Positions 1-7,300 of a stretch of 11,448 nt of DNA are shown here, one piece after another; position 1 is the stretch's first letter, and every line of letters begins with the position of its first letter. The position numbers were made by a program, and so were the translations under genes. The notes beneath the pieces were generated by a model. It did no database searches and had not been told where the DNA came from. It worked only from the letters and a program-made list of their open reading frames with translations. The stretch covers positions 1 through 11,448 of the forward strand of contig VFKW01000059.1 of the NCBI GenBank assembly GCA_009885355.1. Direction: 5' to 3'. The DNA comes from Candidatus Berkelbacteria bacterium (lineage in GTDB: Bacteria; Patescibacteriota; UBA1384; VFKW01).

Positions 1-698
1 ATGCATTTTCAGACAAATCCGACAAAAACATGTCATACCTTTGGGGAAATTACGATGAAACACTTTCCAACCGAAGGAGTTTTTTTGAAAAAAATCAATT
101 AAATCCTGACGAAGCGATCATGATGCATGTAGTCCACGAGGACAATATACTCGAAGTGGGCTCATCAGATTTCAAAAAAGGGATTTACGACCAAGAATCA
201 GCCATCCAGACAGACGCCCTAATTACAACTCAACCAGGGGTTACTCTTTGCCTTTTGACTGCCGACTGTCTTCCGATCATATTTTATGATGTTAAAAAAT
301 CACTTCTCATCCTCGCGCACCTCGGCTGGAAAGGCACAGACAAGCGATTTACCCAAAAAATCATCCAAACCATGATCGATAAATATTCTTGCACTGCTTC
401 AGACATCAAAGTTATCATCGGACCTGGTATTCGTAAAGATTCATACATTTTCGACCGCCCGATAGCCCAAGAATCCAACCCAGATTGGCACCCGTACCTA
501 AAAGAGCTGCCAAACAACCAAATATCCGTCGATCTGGCTAGTTACAATCTCTACCAGATGAGTTCTCTTGGAGTTGGCAACGTCTATGTTTCCCCAAATG
601 ACACGGCCAATCCAGAATCAAACAATTTTTCACATTTTCGATCCCAAAAAACTGACGAACCGGAAGGTCGCCTACTCACCATTGCAACACTCAAATAA
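1..698 (+). CDS. pgeF: PgeF/YfiH family multicopper-type purine nucleoside phosphorylase, 5' end outside window
   Basis: Family members (laccase-domain, YfiH/YlmD) act in the cytoplasm on adenosine, inosine and guanosine, and E. coli YfiH has also been linked to peptidoglycan editing. The metal/active-site positions are visible: numbered from the ATG at 30, His36 (in MHVVHEDN, replacing the usual QVHG), Cys80 in TADCLP and His97 in AHLGWKGT. IGPGI and a C-terminal FSHFR...GRLL, the counterpart of the family's FSxRR...GR end, follow. The first ATG in the window is at 30, giving 222 aa, but the frame is open to the left edge. Residues encoded by 3-29 (AFSDKSDKN) fit the N-terminal strand that precedes the WGxxxExxxxNR segment in homologues, so the true start is probably upstream of the window. 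No terminator is evident before the next promoter at 722. The family call is firm; substrate is inferred from family. Confidence 0.88.
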   Translation, partial: AFSDKSDKNMSYLWGNYDETLSNRRSFFEKNQLNPDEAIMMHVVHEDNILEVGSSDFKKGIYDQESAIQTDALITTQPGVTLCLLTADCLPIIFYDVKKSLLILAHLGWKGTDKRFTQKIIQTMIDKYSCTASDIKVIIGPGIRKDSYIFDRPIAQESNPDWHPYLKELPNNQISVDLASYNLYQMSSLGVGNVYVSPNDTANPESNNFSHFRSQKTDEPEGRLLTIATLK

Positions 699-721
699 AA
701 TCGAACTATCCATTGAGCCTA

Positions 722-750
722 TTGACAAAATGGTATTTTTTTGTTAATAT
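722..750 (+). promoter_or_regulatory. Sigma70-type promoter for the 182-codon gene
   Basis: A perfect -35 box TTGACA (722-727) is followed after 17 bases by TAATAT (745-750), overlapping TTAATAT. Start of transcription is predicted near 757. This leaves a leader of about 130-170 nt before the next gene. It is the only perfect -35 hexamer among the promoters called here. Confidence 0.65.
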
Positions 751-787
751 GACTTATACCTTAAAAAAATTATGCATTTTGATGAGC

Positions 788-822
788 AGCTTCTTGGCTA
801 TTAAATCAGTAGCTAGCAAGCT
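788..822 (+). promoter_or_regulatory. Imperfect hairpin in the 5' leader
   Basis: AGCTTCTTGGCTA (788-800) can pair with TAGCTAGCAAGCT (810-822) around a 9-nt loop. Of 13 positions, two are mismatches and one is a G-U pair. It lies within the predicted leader between the promoter at 722-750 and the 182-codon gene. No known riboswitch class was recognised. It could equally be a chance fold. Confidence 0.35.
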
Positions 823-844
823 GTTTATCAAAACATCGATACAG

Positions 845-874
845 CCATTCGGCCCAAGTGGCCATTCATGGAGG
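845..874 (+). promoter_or_regulatory. Leader hairpin abutting a Shine-Dalgarno sequence
   Basis: CCAT (845-848) pairs with ATGG (868-871), and GGCC (851-854) with GGCC (860-863) around a CAAGT loop, giving a nested stem. The GGAGG at 870-874, the best ribosome-binding site for the GTG at 885, overlaps the 3' side of this stem. Folding could therefore hide part of it. This is a structure-based inference only. Confidence 0.35.
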
Positions 875-929
875 AATTTAAAAAGTGGGGGAAAAAATAG
901 TGGGGAAATCGGAAAAGGGTGAACAAGTT

Positions 930-1433
930 ATGAACAAACGGAAAATAACAGATCAGAGATCTGCAACTGCCTTGTTTATGACTATTAGGGCATTTAGCCC
1001 AACGGAAAGAATCGAGCTTGATAACTTTCTCGAAATGATCAACAAGCTCAATCTTCCGCCGACTGTGTTTGAAGGTGCCGAGATCGAGTTCAAGACAATC
1101 GGCAATCCTGATCCACGCCTGGTCTGTGAGATCACTGGAGAAGACGGTTACGGCCGCCTGACCATAGCTAGAGGAACATTTAGCATCGTCCTAGGTTCGC
1201 CCACTCCTGGAATTATGACCGAGTCCAGGACAACTATAATTTGGAACATCGGCGCAAAAGGATTCCATGTCGCCTTAATGACGACATACAACATGTCAGA
1301 ATATGACAAAAGGTTCCTGAAAGGATTATTGGACCAAATGCCAATGCTCAGCAAAGCTATGGACATATCCACGCTTTCTGAAGCCAAAAAGCTTCGGGAG
1401 CAGTTGACCCCTAGCGCTGTCTGCGCCGTCTAA
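930..1433 (+). CDS. Hypothetical protein, unknown function
   Basis: I do not recognise this protein. From the ATG at 930 it has 167 residues. Two GTG starts lie in frame upstream, at 885 (GGAGG at 870-874, 10-base spacer, 182 aa) and at 900. The ATG at 930 has only a weaker GGGTGA at 916-921, so the start is unsettled. The sequence looks like a soluble globular protein: an N-terminal basic segment, a helical part with SPTERIELDNFLEMINKL, a beta-rich middle (residues about 45-115 of the short form, with alternating hydrophobics and RTTIIWNIG), and a helical C-terminal third containing FLKGLLDQMPMLSKAM. There is no signal peptide or membrane segment. It is transcribed alone from the promoter at 722-750, with a hairpin after it at 1514-1543. 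Codon use and normal composition support a real gene. Confidence 0.7.
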   Translation: MNKRKITDQRSATALFMTIRAFSPTERIELDNFLEMINKLNLPPTVFEGAEIEFKTIGNPDPRLVCEITGEDGYGRLTIARGTFSIVLGSPTPGIMTESRTTIIWNIGAKGFHVALMTTYNMSEYDKRFLKGLLDQMPMLSKAMDISTLSEAKKLREQLTPSAVCAV

Positions 1434-1490
1434 CAAAACCAGCTGGAGTTGGAGAGAAAAAAATTAAATATCGAAAAAGTGAATAATACC

Positions 1491-1507
1491 TTGTCCCATC
1501 GGGACAA
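1491..1507. repeat. Perfect 7-bp hairpin TTGTCCC-ATC-GGGACAA
   Basis: TTGTCCC (1491-1497) and GGGACAA (1501-1507) form a perfect stem with a 3-nt loop. An A-run follows it on the plus strand. It lacks a T-tail on either strand, so it is not by itself a normal intrinsic terminator. It sits just before the hairpin at 1514-1543. Confidence 0.4.
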
Positions 1508-1513
1508 AAAAAT

Positions 1514-1550
1514 GGCCCCGTCTAGCGCAAGCGAAACGGGGTCTTAATTT
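1514..1550 (+). terminator. Hairpin terminator after the 182-codon gene, possibly bidirectional
   Basis: GGCCCCGT (1514-1521) pairs over 8 bp, with one G-U, with ACGGGGTC (1536-1543). The loop contains a GC-GCAA-GC mini-stem. The plus-strand tail is TTAATTT, which is modest. The plus-strand A-run at 1506-1512 gives a much better T-tail when read on the minus strand, although no minus-strand gene ends here. It most likely stops both directions. Confidence 0.55.
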
Positions 1551-1562
1551 ACCCAAAATACT
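1549..1562 (+). repeat. Left 14-bp direct repeat, candidate target-site duplication
   Basis: TTACCCAAAATACT occurs here and again at 1784-1797, bounding the 221-bp element. The second copy of the element (11301 onward) is not preceded by this sequence, so the 14-mer is not part of the element. That is expected of a duplicated insertion target. Confidence 0.5.
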
Positions 1563-1783
1563 GTTGCAAGTCAGTAAAATGCCCTAGTTAACTATTCAGC
1601 GATATGTCCCTTTTTGTCATTCTGAGCCGTCAGGCGAAGAATCTAGGTGTCAACCGCATTAATGGGAACCGCTCGATGAACTCGCTAGATCCTTCGGCAA
1701 GCTCAGGATGACGAATATATAAAGAATTATTATTTTAAACGAATATTAAGCTGAATAGTTATGAGGACATTATAGCTAAATGA
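1563..1783. mobile_element. MITE-like non-autonomous palindromic element, copy 1
   Basis: A 221-bp non-coding stretch organised as a large imperfect palindrome. Outer arms are TAACTATTCAGC (1589-1600) and its exact reverse complement GCTGAATAGTTA (1750-1761). Inner arms are GTCATTCTGAGC (1616-1627) with GCTCAGGATGAC (1701-1712), and CGAAGAATCTAG (1635-1646) with CTAGATCCTTCG (1685-1696), each with a single mismatch that is G-U in RNA. Bases 1563-1710 align without gaps to 11301-11448 at about 88% identity by hand count (18 differences in 148). No coding capacity for a transposase is seen. It separates the hairpin terminator at 1514-1543 from the ABC operon promoter. The right boundary is uncertain, because TGACTTGCC just past the right direct repeat also mirrors GCAAGTCA near the left end. 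Confidence 0.6.
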
Positions 1784-1797
1784 TTACCCAAAATACT
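1784..1797 (+). repeat. Right 14-bp direct repeat, candidate target-site duplication
   Basis: This is an exact second copy of TTACCCAAAATACT (1549-1562). Its last base is the first T of the predicted -35 box of the ABC operon, so an insertion here would have left that promoter intact. Confidence 0.5.
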
Positions 1798-1826
1798 TGA
1801 CTTGCCAAGCTAATATAGCGCATACT
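1797..1826 (+). promoter_or_regulatory. Probable promoter of the ABC transporter operon
   Basis: TTGACT (1797-1802) and CATACT (1821-1826) are 18 bases apart. Transcription would start around 1833, only a few bases before the strong ribosome-binding site AAGGAAGGGG (1837-1846). The -10 box matches consensus at 4 of 6 positions, so the call is moderate. Confidence 0.4.
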
Positions 1827-1851
1827 AAAATAAACCAAGGAAGGGGATACA

Positions 1852-2574
1852 ATGCTCCAATTCAAAAAAGTCAACAAAAAATTCGGCTCTCTCACAGCGG
1901 TCAAAGACCTATCTTTTCATATCAAAAAAGGTGAAATCGTCGGCCTGATTGGCCAAAATGGCTCCGGCAAAACCACCACCATCAAAATGATCGCCGGACT
2001 TTACACCCCTACAAAAGGCCAAATTTTGGTCAAAGAACACGATGTCGCCATCGATAGCGAATTCACCAGAGCAGTCATCGGCTACATTCCTGACGAACCT
2101 GCAGTCTATGGCAAATTAACTGGCGACGAATTTCTAAATTTTATCGGTGAAGCTTTTCAAATACCAAAAGAAGAGCGCCAAGCAAAAATCAACGAACTCC
2201 ATCAAATTTTCCCTATGGGCGAACAAGCAAATGGCTATTTTGAAGATTATTCCCGAGGCACTAGACAAAAATATATGATTATGGCAGCTCTTTTACATCA
2301 CTCGCCTCTTCTTTTGATCGACGAACCTATTGTCGGACTCGATCCGGGTAGTGCCGAAACAGCCATCAATCTCTTTTCTGATTATGTAAAAGACAACGAA
2401 CACTCCGTCCTTATCTGCACTCATACCTTATCTGTCGCCGAAAAGATCTGCCACCGCTTCCTGGTTATGCACGAAGGAATACTAATCGCCGACAATACCC
2501 TCAAAGAATTACGCCAAAAAACCGGCGTCAATGGCTCACTTGAAGAAATCTATCTTAAATTGACAACATCATGA
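1852..2574 (+). CDS. ABC transporter ATP-binding protein (exporter type)
   Basis: This 240-residue cytoplasmic ATPase would power the membrane protein encoded next. All nucleotide-binding motifs are present in order: Walker A GQNGSGKT (34-41), a Q-loop region IPDEPAVYGKLT (79-90) with PDEP where other ABC proteins have a Gln, signature YSRGT (133-137) in place of LSGGQ, Walker B LLLIDEP (153-159), D-loop GLDP (162-165) and switch His191 in CTHTLS. The PDEP and YSRGT variants are common among ATPases of two-gene ABC-2-like exporters. Length is typical for a stand-alone ATPase. The start is supported by AAGGAAGGGG a few bases upstream. The stop codon overlaps the start of the permease (ATGA), implying translational coupling. 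The substrate cannot be read from the sequence. Confidence 0.93.
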   Translation: MLQFKKVNKKFGSLTAVKDLSFHIKKGEIVGLIGQNGSGKTTTIKMIAGLYTPTKGQILVKEHDVAIDSEFTRAVIGYIPDEPAVYGKLTGDEFLNFIGEAFQIPKEERQAKINELHQIFPMGEQANGYFEDYSRGTRQKYMIMAALLHHSPLLLIDEPIVGLDPGSAETAINLFSDYVKDNEHSVLICTHTLSVAEKICHRFLVMHEGILIADNTLKELRQKTGVNGSLEEIYLKLTTS

Positions 2575-4214
2575 ATCCATTTTCACTATTTAAAACAATT
2601 AGCCGGGGAAATTCATACTGGCGCACAAAAAATGCCGCCACCCTTATCATCATATCCTGCTTTGGGCTGCTAGCTCTCATGATCGCATTTGGAGAATACA
2701 CCGGTTTTCGCTATTTTCTCAAAACTCTCCAAGAATCCCCCGAATTCAAAACCGTCGTTATCTCATATAGCCTCCACTCACTTTATGCTGTCATTTTTGC
2801 CCTCATGATCGCCAGCTGCCTCATCCTTAGCCCGATCCTATTTTTAAAAAATAATCAAGACAATTTTCTCCTTTCACTCCCTATAAAAACCACCTCTACC
2901 TTCACCGCCAGACTGATTAGCCAAATTGCCATGATTTCCTGGACTGCCATCCTTTTTGGCCTGCCGGCCACTCTCGCCATCGGCATCGACACCCACCAAT
3001 CCATCATTTTTTACCTCCTAGCCCTGATTTTTCTCATACTCACCATTATTTTAACCGTCTCACTCAGCAATATTCTCCTTTTTCTAATCGTCGCTCTGAC
3101 CCGTTCCACAACCACCAAGCTCATCAGCCTGTTTAGCCTCCTTTCAGTCGGTTTGATCCTGTACGCCCTGATCTCCACCGTCACCCCTCACAACCTCGAA
3201 ACCCTCCTAGCAGGCCAAACCACCAATCAAAACACTGAAGCCCTGAAAGATCTGACCAAACAATTTCAATATTGGCCATCCACTCTCTACGCTGAATCCA
3301 TCATCAGCCCGATTATCGGCAAATCCCTCATCAATCTAAACAGTCTATACCTTATCCTGATAACCTCTTTGGCATTAATAATTCAATTTTTTATCGCCAA
3401 ACTGACATACCGACGCAGCCAGCAAATGACCCAAGAAAACAATGAAAAAACATCCCACAAAAAAGCGACTTTATCCAAGATGAACGGCTATCGCCTCTAT
3501 TTTTTCAAAGAACTATTTCTCATTTTCCGAGAAAAATCCGACCGCAATCAATTTTTCCTCTTTGTTTTCCTGTTTATGATCTACGTCGGCTTCATTTCCA
3601 ATTCACCGAATCTCACCAGCGAACCAGATCCGATCTGGACTCCGCGTATTATCTTCTTTATCCTCACCACCATTTCATACTTCACCGTTTTACTCGCCCT
3701 CAGGTTCACCTTTCCATTTGGCAGCACCGAAAAACACAAAAACTGGTTCGATCTCACCCTCCCGCTCGTCCGCTGCCGCTCATTTTGCGCCCACATCGTC
3801 TCAACTTTTTTGCCTATCGCAATTATTATTGAAACCATTATCTTGCTCACCGCCCGAGCCCTGCATTATTCAAGTGCTTTCACTACTCCCCTGCTCCTTA
3901 TCACACCGATACTTTGCCTTACAAACATCGTTCTTGCTTCCAGTCTAGGCGTAATGATGCCGGTCAAACACAACACCTCTCCCGAATCCATGAGCACGAC
4001 TCCATCAGGCCTGTTAGCATTTCTCGTCTGCCTCACCTATTCCACCGCCATCACCTCAATCATCTGGCTCGAAGCCAAAAACATGATCATAAATGGCCAA
4101 ATCGGCATAAATATAGGCTCATATTACTCAATCGCCATCCTACTTTCCCTCCTATTGATCATATTATTTTGGTATTACGGCAAAAAATCCTACAAAAAAC
4201 TAAATTTAAACTAA
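2571..4214 (+). CDS. ABC transporter permease, about 12 membrane segments
   Basis: A 547-residue integral membrane protein that should form the channel partner of the preceding ATPase. Long hydrophobic stretches occur at roughly residues 24-41, 65-90, 115-138, 145-180 (probably two), 185-205, 257-278, then after a basic cytoplasmic loop (RRSQQMTQENNEKTSHKK, about 280-300) at 326-345, 358-378, 400-425, 435-462, 475-495 and 515-535. The two halves look like an internal pair of six-helix units, as in large ABC-2-type exporter permeases with ATPases of the PDEP/YSRGT kind. No extracytoplasmic binding domain or peptidase is seen. The ATG overlaps the ATPase stop by four bases, so the genes form an operon. 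Exporter direction is inferred from the lack of a substrate-binding protein; substrate unknown. The gene converges on purL. Confidence 0.85.
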   Translation: MNPFSLFKTISRGNSYWRTKNAATLIIISCFGLLALMIAFGEYTGFRYFLKTLQESPEFKTVVISYSLHSLYAVIFALMIASCLILSPILFLKNNQDNFLLSLPIKTTSTFTARLISQIAMISWTAILFGLPATLAIGIDTHQSIIFYLLALIFLILTIILTVSLSNILLFLIVALTRSTTTKLISLFSLLSVGLILYALISTVTPHNLETLLAGQTTNQNTEALKDLTKQFQYWPSTLYAESIISPIIGKSLINLNSLYLILITSLALIIQFFIAKLTYRRSQQMTQENNEKTSHKKATLSKMNGYRLYFFKELFLIFREKSDRNQFFLFVFLFMIYVGFISNSPNLTSEPDPIWTPRIIFFILTTISYFTVLLALRFTFPFGSTEKHKNWFDLTLPLVRCRSFCAHIVSTFLPIAIIIETIILLTARALHYSSAFTTPLLLITPILCLTNIVLASSLGVMMPVKHNTSPESMSTTPSGLLAFLVCLTYSTAITSIIWLEAKNMIINGQIGINIGSYYSIAILLSLLLIILFWYYGKKSYKKLNLN

Positions 4215-4232
4215 TATAAACTAACTCATTAC

Positions 4233-4244
4233 CCTGCCGGCAGG
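4233..4244. repeat. Perfect 12-bp palindrome CCTGCCGGCAGG
   Basis: This self-complementary 12-mer lies 18 bases after the permease stop codon and 4 bases before the REP-like hairpin at 4249-4277. Palindromes of this CCTGCCGGCAGG kind are frequent intergenic repeats in some candidate-phylum genomes, by recollection rather than by search. It could add hairpin strength to the 3' end of the ABC transcript. Confidence 0.45.
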
Positions 4245-4248
4245 CATA

Positions 4249-4277
4249 TTGTAGCTCAAACTTTAGTTTGCCATCGC
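4249..4277 (+). repeat. REP-like hairpin repeat, single diverged copy
   Basis: The 29 bases match 8968-8996 at 26 positions. GTAG (4251-4254) precedes a small palindrome CAAAC-TTTA-GTTTG (4257-4270). In the copy at 8968 the same stem reads CAAGC-TTTA-GCTTG, so both partners of one base pair changed and pairing was kept. Confidence 0.55.
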
Positions 4278-4281
4278 TAAA

Positions 4282-4310
4282 TAAAAAAAACCCCGCTCAA
4301 ACGAACGGGG
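4282..4310 (-). terminator. Intrinsic terminator of purL
   Basis: On the minus strand CCCCG (complement of 4306-4310) pairs with CGGGG (complement of 4291-4295), extended inward by two pairs past one mismatch around a 4-nt loop. A run of eight T follows. It lies 13 bases beyond the purL stop codon, the expected position. Confidence 0.8.
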
Positions 4311-4323
4311 CAAAGAACTATTC

Positions 4324-7300
4324 TCAGTTATTAAGACACCATTTCATCGCATTCTGTCCCATATTCAGCCAAGGGTTCTCTTCCAATCCCTTCAGCTCTT
4401 CTGAAACATAAGGCCACAGACGAGTCTGTGACGACCGATCAAATGCATGAGGCATCATAAACAGGTGCAATCCGGTTGGATCGCATACGCCGGCCACAAA
4501 TGACCCGCTTGGACTATAGGGAAGCGCTGTTGTCCTACGACCCAATGGATCGACATAAACCAACGGCGCCAAGTTCTCTTTGATCACTCTCTCAAATACT
4601 TCAGGAGCATGATCGCAGTTAAATCTGCCTTCACCATTTGCTACCCAAGTGCCAAGAATCGATCCCTCCATGCCTTCCAGCATGATCGACGGACTCTTAA
4701 CAATCTTCAATCGCACCCACTGGTGATTAAATTTACCCAGTGGAATCTCGGTAAATTGCGGCCATTTTTCAGGCGGCAAGTCGGGAAGAACCCAACCGTT
4801 TCGCAGCCCTAGCTGAGCACCGTTGCATATCCCCAAACTCGGACCTCTTTGAGCGGCACGATACTGCTCAAAAATATCAAAAAGCTGAGGATTATCCATT
4901 ATCTTCTTCGACCAGCCAACCGCCGCACCCAGGATATCCTTGTAGGAAAAACCTGCCGCAAAAGTAATGAACCTGAAGTCATCAAGAGAGGTGATCTCAC
5001 CACTCAAGAAGTCAGACATAGTGATATCCATAGTTTCAAACCCAACACGGCGACACGCCGAAATCAATTCCGGGTGCCCGTTGGATCCCTGTTCGCGAAT
5101 TACCGCCGCCTTAAACGGCTTACGAATCAGAATCTCTGGAGCAGTCGGTTTCGGAGTGAAACCGATACGATAAACAGGCTTGCGTCTATTTCGAGTATTA
5201 CGCCATTCTTTTTTAGCACAATCAGAATCAACTCGTAGCTTTCGCAGCTCATAGCCAGTCATTTCCCAATCACGACGCAAATCATCCATTGAACAATCAA
5301 GTTCCGATTGCCCATTATGGAATACTTTTATCACAGGCTGAGCCATCGTCTGCCCAATTACCCGATGAGGAACATCGTCATCATTAAGTTTTTGTAATAT
5401 TTGCTTCAGATTCTGATCTGGACACTCCATTACATATCCTAATTCCTCTGCCAAATACTCAGCATAAACATCAGTCTTACCTGAAGTATCAAGAGTGACC
5501 CCACAACCGGATGCAAAACACATCTCGGCAACAGTCGTAATTAATCCACCCGAACCGATATCATGGCCAGCACTATACAATCGATTCTTAAGAAGATACT
5601 GAGCCGCAACAAAAGACCTCTTCAGCACAGCTGAATCGTCCATATCCGGCCCCCAGTCGCCCAATTGTTCAAGAGACTGACCAAATGATGATCCACCCAA
5701 TCGCCTTTTTCCTTGAGCGATATCCAAATGGATTAAAACACTCTCGCCTGGATACTTAATATCTGGTGTTACATGACAATTGACGTCCCGAATCGGGGCA
5801 ATAGAGGTAAATACCACCGTTTCCAGTGATTTTATCAAAAGTCCCTCAACCCAAGTCGCCATCGAACTCGAGTCCTTACCGCCAAAAATGGCACTTGCCA
5901 ACTCGAGTAAAGCATCTCTGGCAGCACAAACTGCCATATCCAATCTTGCCAATTCGCCGTCAGGCTCTTTCAGATTGGCCGGCCACATCCAGTTACAAAT
6001 GAATTTAATTAGCTCAAATTCATCGATTGCAACATTCATCAGGTTCGTATACGCCTCGCCAAGAGACCAACGAGTACCTGCTGCCGGATCTAGAGTAGTT
6101 AAATACGGATGAACACCAAACGACGCCGCCGCACCTTGATCGCTCTCATAACCGAGAGCCACCATCGAACAATCATTGATCGGTGTCGAAAAAGGCCCGC
6201 AGTACTGATTTAATACCACCAAACCACTGACACTTCCATCAACCAATCGAGTAATCCATTCCTTAGAGCCGACCTCAGATCGACGAAAAACATTCCTTAC
6301 CGCTTTTTCAAAAGTCATGCTTCTAGGAATATTGACCTGTAATCGAATAATCTCTGGCGTCGTATCGCTGCGAGTAAAAGTATGGCCTTTATCCAAAATA
6401 TCTACGAGATCCAATTCGATAATAGGCTCGCTATTCTCCGCCAACACTTCCGCATTATCCCGCTGACTAAATACCAGCAGCTTGCCGTCCCCTGTGATCT
6501 CACCTACTTCTTCAAGTGGGCAATTCTCACGTTGGCAAATAGTTTTGAGCATAGGCAAATCTGATTCCAACACCAGAACACCCATACCTTCCTGGTACTC
6601 ACAAACCCAAACCATCTTATCTGACATTGTCGGATCGCCTCGATTGACAGAAGCCAGATAAATTCTACCGCCTTGTCGACCGATTAACTCGGTTAACAAA
6701 TTGGCAATACCGCCCGCACCCTGGTCATGATTGGACGCAAACGGCGTTTTTAAACCAAGAGCAAAACAAGCTTCATAAACAGATATAACACGCCGCTTCA
6801 TCTCGGCATTGCCGCGCTGAACAGCATTCACATCAAAACCTGTTTTATTATCTCCGGTCAGAGTACTTGAACCAGATCCTCCTCCATACCCGATCGGATA
6901 AGCCGGACCTCCAATTCGAACAATCTTCATTCCTACTTGTGGCTGATCTTTTTCAGCCTGATCCTCTCGAACTACACCTCCAGCGGAGCCAAAACCAACC
7001 TGCTTCATTGACTCCATGCGCTCAAGGACAATCTCACCTTTATTATTTCGACGAGGTCGCCAAACAGCCCCTGAAAAGAAGAACCCATGAGTACAAGGCT
7101 TGCCAACCGCATTTGCGGCGTCTTGCCAACCCTGTAACCCTTTCAAAACAATCTCCATTGGAGTTGCCTTGTCTTTTCGATAAGTGTATGGAAGTCCTGC
7201 AATAAATTCCCCAGGTATCCGATAGCCATTCGGGAAACGAAGACTACCGACTACGCGTCCACACCCGGTAAATTGAACAAGCGAACACTTGCCTGTTCCC

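Noticed and set aside
713..922. A 69-codon plus-strand reading frame
   Set aside because: It begins upstream of the -35 box of the predicted promoter, so that promoter's transcript would lack its start. It has no ribosome site and overlaps the start of the 182-codon gene in another frame.
1563..1783. Possible small RNA or riboswitch in the long palindrome
   Set aside because: A related copy lies at an unrelated location and the whole unit is an inverted repeat, so a dispersed element explains it better.
1549..1797. CRISPR-like repeat-spacer structure from the 14-bp direct repeats
   Set aside because: There are only two repeats, the gap is 221 bp, there are no cas genes, and the interval is itself a dispersed repeat.
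3914..4219. A 101-codon frame inside the permease
   Set aside because: It overlaps the permease in another frame and its His/Arg-rich composition is typical of shadow frames, with no ribosome site.
4849..5238. A 129-codon frame opposite purL
   Set aside because: It is antisense within an intact, well-conserved PurL domain and has basic, low-complexity composition typical of shadow frames.
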